This document shows, piece by piece, positions 1 to 5,249 of a stretch of DNA of 11,085 nucleotides (positions are counted from its first letter, which is position 1; the number at the start of each line of letters is the position of its first letter). The notes beneath the pieces are model-generated. The model was not told the DNA's origin and did not search any database. It saw nothing but the letters and a program-made list of their open reading frames with translations. Source of the stretch: Desulfobacterales bacterium (GTDB taxonomy: Bacteria; Desulfobacterota; Desulfobacteria; Desulfobacterales; 4be13); contig JAOZLU010000034.1 in assembly GCA_029934695.1 (NCBI GenBank), positions 2,136 to 13,220 of the forward strand, in the 5' to 3' direction. The position numbers were made by a program, and so were the translations under genes.

Positions 1-1
1 G

Positions 2-142
2 TGTATGCCTCACCACTCGGATTATAATCCCCAGGATTGGCGGATCAGTCTGAGCGAGCTTCTGCGTCTGGTGCAACTCTACAATTCTTCGGGGTACCAT
101 CCGGATCCGGAGCAGGAGGATGGGTTTGGGTTGGGAAAGTAA
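2..142 (+). CDS. C-terminal end of a gene with a dockerin/EF-hand-like tail (5' partial)
   Basis: Frame 2 is open from the window edge to the TAA at 140-142 and reads ...MPHHSDYNPQDWRISLSE, then LLRLVQLYNSSGYHPDPEQ and a short acidic/Gly end. The D-x-N-x-x-D-x-x-I-S-x-x-E spacing resembles a calcium-binding EF-hand or dockerin loop with one extra residue. I recall very similar tails (S-A-D-Y-N-P-Q-D-W-R-I-S-L-S-E-L-L-R) at the C-termini of large secreted or surface repeat proteins in Desulfobacterales and some other bacteria, where they act as a modular end segment. The body of the protein lies outside the window, so its function cannot be given. It converges with the minus-strand gene ending at 272. 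Confidence 0.72.
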   Translation, partial: CMPHHSDYNPQDWRISLSELLRLVQLYNSSGYHPDPEQEDGFGLGK

Positions 143-174
143 GGCGATTTCTAAAAAAGAACATCCCACTGAGA

Positions 175-208
175 TGTAGGGTGGGTGGAGCGCAGCGCAA
201 CCCACCAG
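175..208. repeat. Short palindromic intergenic repeat (GGTGGGT...ACCCACC)
   Basis: GGTGGGT (180-186) pairs perfectly with ACCCACC (200-206) around a GGAGCGCAGCGCA centre. The whole resembles the widespread GTAGGGTGGGT-GAGC-GCGAAACCCACC type of dispersed repeat in proteobacteria and cyanobacteria. That identity is from memory. It lies between two converging gene ends. Confidence 0.6.
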
Positions 209-225
209 ACACTGAGATTGACTGC

Positions 226-250
226 CGGACGGGGTTTGCAACCCCGTCCG
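226..250. repeat. Perfect 11-bp inverted repeat (CGGACGGGGTT-TGC-AACCCCGTCCG)
   Basis: The arms 226-236 and 240-250 are exact reverse complements around a 3-nt TGC loop, which makes a very stable GC-rich hairpin between convergent genes. No T run follows on either strand, so a classical Rho-independent terminator is not clearly supported. A dispersed palindromic repeat, or a stem that blocks transcription or protects RNA from both sides, fits better. Confidence 0.65.
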
Positions 251-271
251 AAACCTTTCCAAAAAGCAGTT

Positions 272-1174
272 CTATGGCTGCAAACGAAATACAGAAACAA
301 CCGGGTAATGATCCGAAGCGTCTGTCTGAATTACCCGATGATTTATCAGCTCCCATTCTGAGGGAACAAAAATAAAGTCAATTTTCTGTTTCGCTCCGCC
401 TGAGGGAAATGTCAGAGGCCCTCCGTACGAAGCCCTGAACTTTCCTGTATTGCGGATAAGCTCAATGGAAGGTTCGCCAGGGCTGGAGTTGAAATCACCT
501 GCCATGACTGCTTTCTGATTCCCTTTGTAATCAAGCATCTGATGGGTCTGTGTCAGATTGTTTGCAGAATTGTATGAATCATTGTGAACGGAAGCAGCCA
601 ATATGTTTTGTCCGCCAACCTGTAGTCTGCACCATAAGACACGCCTGCTGTTTGTTGTTTCATAAAAGGGCTTACGTCCTGACAGAGAAGGATTGGCAAC
701 AGCTTCAAGAGGCAGACGGGACAGGATCGCATTGCCGCCCACTATGCGGTAAAAAGGAAGGCCGAAATTGTAGTTTTCTCCGAATGCCCATGAGTGCATA
801 CCGGTCGCTTCTGCCAGAAACATGATCTGGTTAACCGGACAGGGGGTGCATTCAAACACTGCTTCGGAAAAAAACACAATATCAGGCTGCTCCCTGCTTA
901 TTATTTCCGCAATACGTCTCATTCTTTCTCTGGCAGTTTTCTCATCCCGGAATCTGATTCCATCTTCATGGATAAAGCCTTTTGCAATGTTGTATGCCAT
1001 GATCCTGATTTCGCCCGAATCTCTGCTTTCCGGTTTCGGAGGATGAGAAGTTGTCCCCGAAATCGGGTTTTCTCCGTCAGCCAACAATAACCCGTTAATA
1101 ATGAACAGTCCACCGAGAGCTGCGACAGTTCCGAGAGCAGTCAGGGCAGTATATAAACATATTTTTTTAAACAT
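272..1174 (-). CDS. Membrane-anchored endonuclease/exonuclease/phosphatase family protein
   Basis: A 300-residue protein. Residues 5-31 are a hydrophobic signal-anchor (or lipid-free signal) segment, followed by a Pro/Ser/Gly linker to about residue 52, then one EEP-superfamily phosphodiesterase domain. Expected metal and catalytic positions are visible: N62 in MAYNI, E104 in DIVFFSEAVFE, H197 in ASVHND, D227/N229 in AGDFNS, D266 in KIDFIFV, and D288-H289 in SDHYPV. The family includes DNases, exonuclease III-like and sphingomyelinase-like phosphodiesterases. With an N-terminal anchor the active domain probably faces the periplasm or outside. The substrate cannot be read from sequence. No strong Shine-Dalgarno precedes the ATG, but it is the only start that keeps the anchor. 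It lies 93 bp downstream of the AlbA_2 gene on the same strand, so co-transcription is possible. Confidence 0.88.
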   Translation of the reverse strand: MFKKICLYTALTALGTVAALGGLFIINGLLLADGENPISGTTSHPPKPESRDSGEIRIMAYNIAKGFIHEDGIRFRDEKTARERMRRIAEIISREQPDIVFFSEAVFECTPCPVNQIMFLAEATGMHSWAFGENYNFGLPFYRIVGGNAILSRLPLEAVANPSLSGRKPFYETTNSRRVLWCRLQVGGQNILAASVHNDSYNSANNLTQTHQMLDYKGNQKAVMAGDFNSSPGEPSIELIRNTGKFRASYGGPLTFPSGGAKQKIDFIFVPSEWELINHRVIQTDASDHYPVVSVFRLQP

Positions 1175-1267
1175 AATCCGAGACCGTACTAATTTTTTTC
1201 GACGTTTTTAATTTAATGTTAGCCGCAAAAGGTGGAGGGAGCAAGATTTCCTTCATTCAGAAACCCG

Positions 1268-2809
1268 TCAACTGGGTCCAAGGTCTTGAATTGCCGGGCT
1301 ATTCTCAGTTGTCCCTGTCGGGACAGAATTTCTTTCCAGTTTTTCAATACCGGCAGGGGTTGTTTTATACTTCTGTTTCGGGCTGCTGGGCTTATCCGGG
1401 TCTGTCATTGCCAGCAGGCCGTTATTCATCAGCGGGTTAAGGACAGTTTTTCTGAATTTGGTCCGATCCGACCGACCGGCAATTTTCAACAGTTCTGAAA
1501 TCGCAAGCTGTATTTTGCAGCTTTCCAGAATCCTGAGTTGTTCGGAACCTGGTGCCAGCCTGGTGCCAGCCTGGTGCCGACCTGGTGCCAGCCTGGTGCC
1601 GGCCTGGTGTTTGCCCGGCACCAGCCTGCCGCCGTTATCTTCCTGTTTTCTGAACTGAACCTGAAACGCATGTCCTGTTTCCCGAAAAACAACATCAGTT
1701 TCAGGATACTCCGAAAGAGCCTGCCTGATTTTCAGCATCCCGCTTCCCCAGGCTTCGATCAATCCCAGATCCTTGAAAATCAGGGCAAGCGTCCGGTTTC
1801 GTATCACAGACCTGCCAGTGCCCAGATCCTCCGGTGAGAGGGTGTCCGGCAGAGGACCCGGACTCGTAATTTCGAGCATATCATCATAAACAGCAATTTT
1901 GATGTCGCTTCCCATCAGTGCGTAATCCCGATGCACAACAGCGTTGATCACAGCCTCTCTGATCGCTTTCAGGGGATACTCCCACCTGTTTTTACGATAG
2001 ATTTCCCCGATTGTGGCACCCAGAGCGATATTTTTTTTGACAAACATCATACAGGCTTCCGGCGCTTTGTGAACCGGAAGGCTGACTGTGGCCTGATCCG
2101 TGAAAACATCCATTGTCACGCCTTTGAAACGGGCACACTCAATTTTTGCAAAAGGAAACAATCTGCTGCGATGCAGACTGTCAGATAAGAGAACAGCGGC
2201 ATTGGAAGGAAAAACCTGATCCTGTTCTCTGACCATCAGTCCCAGATTTTTCAGATGGGTATCTCTGAGGACTCTGCCCGTTGCCTCTGTGTAATCTGAC
2301 AAAAACTCTTTTAAGTCAGTATCCTGCCACCGCACGTCGTAGGCAGGTACTGAATCAAAGGAGATGTTACGGCGCTGTCTTTCAAGCGATTCCAGAGTTT
2401 CCTGAGATGCCGGCCTGTTTGTGGAACCGACACGGATAAATGTTCCCTGATGTCTCCCTTTTTTCCTGAGATAATAGGGCTTATGCGATCCCGGAAAAAT
2501 TCTGACAACCAGCAGGCTTTTCCCTTCAGCAGACTGAATAAATATTTCCGGTATGATATTCGGCGCGCACTGGGTGAAGAGATGATCGGAGATGCGTTCC
2601 TCCAACAGGAATATCTCACGATCCGGAATACCGACAATATCCCTCGGATTATCCCGCACACCAAAGACGATCTTTCCCCCTGCGCCGTTGGCAAAGGCGA
2701 TGGCGGTTTTGGCAATCTGGTCGCCCCCGGGAAAAATTTCCTTGAATTCCAATCGCCGGGATTCAGGCTGCTTCCAAAAAGGTCTTGCAACATTCTGATG
2801 GGTGTTCAT
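1268..2809 (-). CDS. AlbA_2 (Schlafen AAA_4) / HATPase_c_4 putative transcriptional regulator
   Basis: A 513-residue COG2865-type protein. Residues about 15-140 form the AlbA_2 domain (ESRRLEFKE, GGKIVFGVRDN, FIRVGSTNRPAS). Residues about 280-360 carry the GHKL-like ATP-binding HATPase_c_4 half (N-box REAVINAVVHRDY 284-296, then LEITSPGPLP, RNRTLALIFKDLGLIEAWGSG). A linker of 11-residue repeats (HQAGTRLAPGR/S, about 398-422) leads to a winged-helix-like C-terminus (about 435-491). Such proteins are predicted DNA-binding regulators, often in accessory or defence-linked regions. The ATG at 2809 is preferred over the GTG three codons upstream because AGAGGT sits 7 nt before it. The linker DNA is an 11-bp tandem repeat (separate entry). 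Confidence 0.9.
   Translation of the reverse strand: MNTHQNVARPFWKQPESRRLEFKEIFPGGDQIAKTAIAFANGAGGKIVFGVRDNPRDIVGIPDREIFLLEERISDHLFTQCAPNIIPEIFIQSAEGKSLLVVRIFPGSHKPYYLRKKGRHQGTFIRVGSTNRPASQETLESLERQRRNISFDSVPAYDVRWQDTDLKEFLSDYTEATGRVLRDTHLKNLGLMVREQDQVFPSNAAVLLSDSLHRSRLFPFAKIECARFKGVTMDVFTDQATVSLPVHKAPEACMMFVKKNIALGATIGEIYRKNRWEYPLKAIREAVINAVVHRDYALMGSDIKIAVYDDMLEITSPGPLPDTLSPEDLGTGRSVIRNRTLALIFKDLGLIEAWGSGMLKIRQALSEYPETDVVFRETGHAFQVQFRKQEDNGGRLVPGKHQAGTRLAPGRHQAGTRLAPGSEQLRILESCKIQLAISELLKIAGRSDRTKFRKTVLNPLMNNGLLAMTDPDKPSSPKQKYKTTPAGIEKLERNSVPTGTTENSPAIQDLGPS
1548..1624. repeat. 11-bp tandem minisatellite inside the AlbA_2 gene (unit CCTGGTGCCAG)
   Basis: Units start at 1548, 1559, 1570, 1581 and 1592 with at most two mismatches each. 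More degenerate copies follow at 1603 (CCTGGTGTTTG) and 1614 (CCCGGCACCAG). Because 11 is not a multiple of 3, three units encode one 11-residue protein repeat, and gaining or losing a single unit would shift the frame. The array falls exactly in the linker between the ATP-binding and winged-helix parts. Confidence 0.93.
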
Positions 2810-2940
2810 ATCACGCACCTCTTTCTGACAGATTATTAAGACACATTTTCCTGCAATTGCTTCAAAATTATAATTTTATTGTGATTAAATAATAATTATT
2901 TCATCAGATATCAAGCTAAAAAGCAAAAAAACGAAAATCC

Positions 2941-3073
2941 GGATGCATTCCAAAAGTGATGAAAATGATAACTATGTGAAATTATTTATACTTGGATGAT
3001 TTTATTGCTGCATCCGTTATTTCAATGAGTTATCCAAATTTGGTTTTTGATCTGCACTTTGAGAATGCACCCT
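2941..3073. mobile_element. Probable MITE with terminal inverted repeats and flanking direct repeat
   Basis: The left end GGATGCATTCCAAAAGTG (2941-2958) and the reverse complement of the right end, GGGTGCATTCTCAAAGTG (3055-3072), match at 15 of 18 positions. The 8-bp direct repeat GAAAATCC lies immediately outside the left end (2933-2940) and one base outside the right end (3074-3081), the pattern of a target-site duplication. The roughly 95-bp interior is AT-rich and codes for nothing. This is the layout of a non-autonomous miniature element moved by a transposase from elsewhere. I do not recognise the parent IS family. Confidence 0.6.
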
Positions 3074-3120
3074 GAAAATCCTCCCGCCTGGGAACGAGCT
3101 GTTGGGGCATGAAAAAAATC

Positions 3121-3150
3121 TTGACAAAACATCTGTTTATAGAATATTAT
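3121..3150 (+). promoter_or_regulatory. Sigma70-like promoter
   Basis: A perfect -35 TTGACA (3121-3126) and a -10 TATTAT (3145-3150, 5 of 6 to consensus) are separated by 18 bp. It points into the decayed small-gene cluster and would start transcripts near 3157, just upstream of the broken TPR-like gene. Confidence 0.6.
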
Positions 3151-3182
3151 TTTAAAATAAGATTTTATGCAGATATATTGTT

Positions 3183-3607
3183 ATGATGTTAAAAAATTTT
3201 CCAAATGGGGTCATAACAAACGCACAAATCGCAGGACTTGAAAAAGCAGTGAAAAATGCTCCGAAATTCGGAGCAAATTATTTTTACCTGGCCGAAGCTT
3301 ACGCGCTGTCACACAGTTATAAAAAAGCGATTCACACTCCTTGCCGAAGAAGCAAAAAAAGAGGTTCGGAAAATCGGGGGGCTGAGAACCCGGTGACGAT
3401 CAGTTCGTAGTTCCGCCTTTAAGGCGGCCAACTGGTTAGACCGCCTGAAGGCGGAACTACGAACTGACAGTTCGGAAACAACTGGATGAAAAAGCCGGAC
3501 ACAATCTGAGGAAATATATGGATAATCTTCAGACTGAAAAAGAATATGGTATTCGGGAGAGAGGAGTGCAAAAATGGATTCATTCAGAGCGTGATTGCCA
3601 CATCTGA
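3183..3607 (+). pseudogene. Decayed TPR-like gene interrupted by a hairpin element
   Basis: The first frame (from 3183) reads a TPR-like helix pair, ending NAPKFGANYFYLAEAYALSH then SYKKAI, to about 3333. Coding character then moves to the +1 frame at 3337 (LLAEEAKKEVRKIGGLRTR), which meets a TGA at 3394. It resumes after a palindromic insert in frame 2 from about 3470 (VRKQLDEKAGHNLRKYMDN, then LQTEKEYGIRERGVQKWIHS), stopping at TGA 3605-3607. Removing one 67-bp copy between the two CAGTTCG direct repeats rejoins the second and third pieces in frame, apart from that TGA. So at least a frameshift, a nonsense change and an insertion separate it from an ancestor of about 120-140 residues. The family is not recognised beyond TPR-like. 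It is the first gene after the promoter at 3121. Confidence 0.62.
3402..3465. repeat. Long hairpin repeat inserted in a gene (REP/MITE-like)
   Basis: Arm AGTTCGTAGTTCCGCCTT followed by TAAGGCGG (3402-3427) is complementary to 3441-3465 with a single indel, around a CCAACTGGTTAGA loop. Each arm also contains a smaller palindrome (CCGCCTT..AAGGCGG), so the RNA or ssDNA could fold as a branched structure. A 7-bp direct repeat CAGTTCG occurs at 3401-3407 and again at 3468-3474. TTCGTAGTTCCGCCTT-type palindromes are, from memory, common dispersed repeats in Desulfobacterota genomes. Here it splits a coding sequence, which shows that it moved in. Confidence 0.75.
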
Positions 3608-3763
3608 ATTTTTGCTTTTTGAAAACAGGACATGAGTGGAACCAACGGCAAACAAACCCCGACATCCAGAAGGGAAAATCTGGAATTTGATTTCCGGGTG
3701 TATTAGACAGATAGATAACCACAAAGATTTTTTTATAAGAAAAGGATTTCAAGGTGATAACCT

Positions 3764-4049
3764 ATGAGAATCAAAGGCTTTATCTGGCTGGAGAATGTTA
3801 TAGAAAAGCTTGAAGTGAAACACAATGTCACCCAAGGAGAAGCCGAGGAGATATTTACCGGCAGACCGAAAATCAGAAAAATGAACAGAGGACATTTCCG
3901 GGGCGAAGATGTCTATCGGGCTTTGGGGGCGGACAGCATCAGGACGATATCTGGTGGTATTTTTCATTCACAAGAAGAGCAATGAGGCCCTGATTCTGAG
4001 CGCACATGATATGGACAGAAAGGAGCGGAAAAGTTATGGAAAAAAATAA
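3764..4049 (+). pseudogene. brnT: BrnT-family toxin, broken by a one-base frameshift
   Basis: The first frame (3764 onward, after an AAGGTG 8 nt upstream) gives MRIKGFIWLENVIEKLEVKH, then NVTQGEAEEIF, RPKIRKMNRGHFRGEDVYRA and LG. It then goes out of frame and stops at 3985. Frame 3 carries the matching C-terminus YLVVFFIHKKSNEALILSA to KSYGKK with a TAA at 4047-4049. Deleting one G from the G5 run at 3925-3929 restores GRTASGRYLVVFFIH and a continuous 94-residue BrnT, the normal length. BrnT is the RelE-like ribosome-dependent RNase of type II brnTA toxin-antitoxin modules, and toxin-first order is usual. The antitoxin gene follows with a 14-nt overlap. As it stands the toxin lacks its C-terminal strands and should be inactive, unless the G run slips or the base is an assembly error. 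Confidence 0.85.
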
Positions 4050-4308
4050 TGAGACACCAGCAAAAGACATGCTGCCTGAAAATTTCGGTTCGATTGAGGC
4101 GTTCTGGGATTTCTGGGATACGCACAGCAGTGCCGACTATGAAGAATTCACAGAGTCTGTTGAAGCAGAAATACGGCTGCCCTCACAGAAAGTCTATTGC
4201 GCCATAGCAAAGGATCTGTTCACTCAGGTGAAAACAGAGGCACGATTACAAGGAGTGTCCTCAGAAACACTGATCAATCTGTGGGTCAAAGAAAAAGTTT
4301 CCGGCTGA
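4036..4308 (+). CDS. CopG-type antitoxin (partner of BrnT-like toxin)
   Basis: A 90-residue protein matching the CopG_antitoxin pattern: an acidic N-terminal clamp (FGSIEAFWDFWDTHSSADYE), then a β-strand (EAEIRLPSQ) and two helices (AIAKDLFTQVKTEARLQGVS, then SETLINLWVKEKV) typical of a ribbon-helix-helix. The W-x-x-H-x-S-x-D-Y-x-E-F-x-E segment is the family hallmark. The start is the ATG at 4036, 10 nt after AAGGAG (4020-4025). It lies inside the 3' end of the brnT frame, so the pair was translationally coupled. The role expected from the family is to bind and neutralise the toxin and repress its own operon. The antitoxin is intact while its toxin is frameshifted. Confidence 0.85.
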   Translation: MEKNNETPAKDMLPENFGSIEAFWDFWDTHSSADYEEFTESVEAEIRLPSQKVYCAIAKDLFTQVKTEARLQGVSSETLINLWVKEKVSG

Positions 4309-4344
4309 ATAACGCAGTTTCAAAGCTTCGAGCGGAATCAGATT

Positions 4345-4614
4345 ATGATTTTTCAATACCATTCTGACACAGACATGCTTTACATCGAACTTGCCTCCGG
4401 GATCAGCACGGAGTCCGAGGAGGTCACGCCCGGGATTGTGCTTGATTTTGATGAGAATGACAGGGTTGTGGGCATCGAAATTGAGGATGCCAGCAAAGTC
4501 ATTGACCTGGCACGATTGGAGTTGCTGAGTCTGCCTGTTGACAATCTGATTTTCAGCAAGGCCGGAATGCCGGAACCGGCTTACGGGGCCGAAGCGAATG
4601 CCGCCTCTCTCTGA
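4345..4614 (+). CDS. DUF2283 family small protein
   Basis: An 89-residue protein with the DUF2283 signature: F-x-Y-H-S-D-T-D-M-L-Y-I-E-L near the start, then SEEVTPGIVLDFDENDRVVG and IEIEDASK. The fold is a small β-rich domain. The function is unknown. Such genes are often found next to DUF4258 or other small toxin-like genes and are suspected toxin-antitoxin components. It follows the antitoxin by 36 bp in the same direction. No clear Shine-Dalgarno is visible (GAGCGGA lies about 9 nt upstream). The tail after about residue 70 is variable in this family. The DUF assignment is firm; no biochemical role should be inferred. Confidence 0.85.
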   Translation: MIFQYHSDTDMLYIELASGISTESEEVTPGIVLDFDENDRVVGIEIEDASKVIDLARLELLSLPVDNLIFSKAGMPEPAYGAEANAASL

Positions 4615-4693
4615 TATCCTTCACAGTGATTTCAGCCATTGTTGTCGGTTTCAAAGTAAGATTAATTTCAATGCAGGCTGTGGAATAATCGCC

Positions 4694-4858
4694 ATGAGTT
4701 GGATAAAGCATCATTCAGAAAGCGAAAAATATGCAGGTCAGGCTGAAATTGCAGCGAGACAGGGAGATGAGACAGGTGCGGCAGAGCTTTATCATCGTGC
4801 AGCCCGGGAAGAAGGACATGCAGGTTGTTGTCGATATTCCAGACCAATATTTTCTTGA
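4694..4858 (+). pseudogene. 5' fragment of an MSWI-type conserved hypothetical protein
   Basis: From the ATG at 4694 the frame reads MSWIKHHSESEKYAGQAEIA and then ARQGDETGAAELYHRAAREE, ending in an unrelated tail (GHAGCCRYSRPIFS) and a TGA. I recognise the first 40 residues as the N-terminus of a conserved protein of unknown function, usually about 170-190 residues, found in cyanobacteria and proteobacteria (MSWI-x-H-H, then a TPR-like helix pair with A-x-x-L-Y-x-x-A-A-x-x-E). The rest of that protein is missing. Where the homology ends (about 4807) the next gene begins, in another frame, at 4818. The likely cause is a deletion that joined the two genes. Confidence 0.6.
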
Positions 4859-5078
4859 TATGACTGTGGGAGAGTTTGCGCGATGCCTCAAACTCCACAC
4901 GGCACTGTTCATGTTTCAGGCAGGGCAGCTTTCTGCCGGCGCGGCCTGCGAATTTGCCGACGTGGACCGCTATACATTTCTGGCAGCCTGCAGCCGCCAT
5001 AATATCGCCGTGATTCATTATGATGATGAGCTTGAAGCAGAATTCAGACAGTTGAAGAGGATACGGGTGTCATGCTGA
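4818..5078 (+). CDS. UPF0175 family antitoxin
   Basis: An 86-residue protein. The N-terminus MQVVVDIPDQYFLD is the β-strand typical of UPF0175. It is followed by a helix (TALFMFQAGQLSAGAACEFA) and the conserved tail with DRYTFLAACSRHNIAVIHYD then DDELEAEFRQL. The family acts as the antitoxin of a PIN-like (DUF3368) toxin encoded just downstream, and that gene begins in the ATGCTGA overlap at 5072-5078. The ATG at 4818 is chosen because it begins the domain and has GGAAG 6 nt upstream. Upstream in-frame ATGs (such as 4731) only add residues that overlap the MSWI fragment in another frame. Confidence 0.83.
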   Translation: MQVVVDIPDQYFLDMTVGEFARCLKLHTALFMFQAGQLSAGAACEFADVDRYTFLAACSRHNIAVIHYDDELEAEFRQLKRIRVSC

Positions 5079-5245
5079 TTATTGCTGACAGTTCCGCGTT
5101 AGTCGCCTTAGCCCTGTGCATAATGGCTTACAATGGCCTGATCGGCTCTTTGATGAGGTGGTCGTCAGAGAAAAACCGGCAGCCAAAATGCTCCGGAAGT
5201 ATCTGACAGCATACTCCGCAACTGCAAAAAAGTCGGATTTCACCT
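5072..5245 (+). pseudogene. Decayed PIN-domain (DUF3368-type) toxin
   Basis: Begins MLIIADSSALVALALC, with the first PIN acidic residue at Asp6, in the ATGCTGA overlap with the UPF0175 gene. This frame then degenerates and stops at 5206. The matching continuation is in another frame from about 5133 (PDRLFDEVVVREKPAAKMLR then KYLTAY). In that piece the stretch normally between the DEVVV strand and the EKPAA helix (P-E-x-V-x-x-E-V region) seems to be deleted. The remaining two thirds, including the other acidic catalytic residues, are absent. Recognisable sequence ends at about 5245, where the opposite-strand ankyrin gene ends. The toxin cannot be functional. Confidence 0.72.
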
Positions 5246-5249
5246 CTTT

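Larger units (their letters stand above)
2810..3182. other. AT-rich gene-free interval with a mobile-element footprint and a promoter
   Basis: No convincing coding frame on either strand. The first part (to about 2930) is strongly AT-rich and must hold the promoter of the minus-strand AlbA_2 gene, though I see no clear -35/-10 pair. The centre is the MITE-like element at 2941-3073. The last part holds a Gly/Cys-codon-free stretch with GCCTGGGAACGAG (a common dispersed repeat fragment, from memory) and a plus-strand sigma70-like promoter at 3121-3150. Confidence 0.6.

Noticed and set aside
37..375. Open frame of 112 codons on the plus strand at the left edge
   Set aside because: It runs in another frame over the dockerin-like tail, two palindromic repeats and the 3' end of the EEP gene. 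The frame-2 reading at 2-142 has clear family similarity and this one has none.
1548..1635. Possible CRISPR-like or iteron array
   Set aside because: The units are contiguous with no spacers and lie inside a coding sequence, so this is a minisatellite, not a CRISPR array or a replication origin.
1458..1837. Plus-strand and alternative minus frames open across the 11-bp repeat
   Set aside because: Any 11-bp repeat without stop triplets stays open in all frames. These frames have no homology outside the repeat.
2810..2818. GTG start three codons upstream of the AlbA_2 ATG
   Set aside because: The AGAGGT ribosome binding site would be only about 3 nt from the GTG but is 7 nt from the ATG at 2809.
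2450..2839. 129-codon plus-strand frame opposite the AlbA_2 gene
   Set aside because: Antisense to the well-supported AlbA_2 domain, with no recognisable motif.
3309..3752. 147-codon minus-strand frame
   Set aside because: It reads through both arms of the hairpin repeat and antisense to the decayed TPR-like gene, with no family resemblance.
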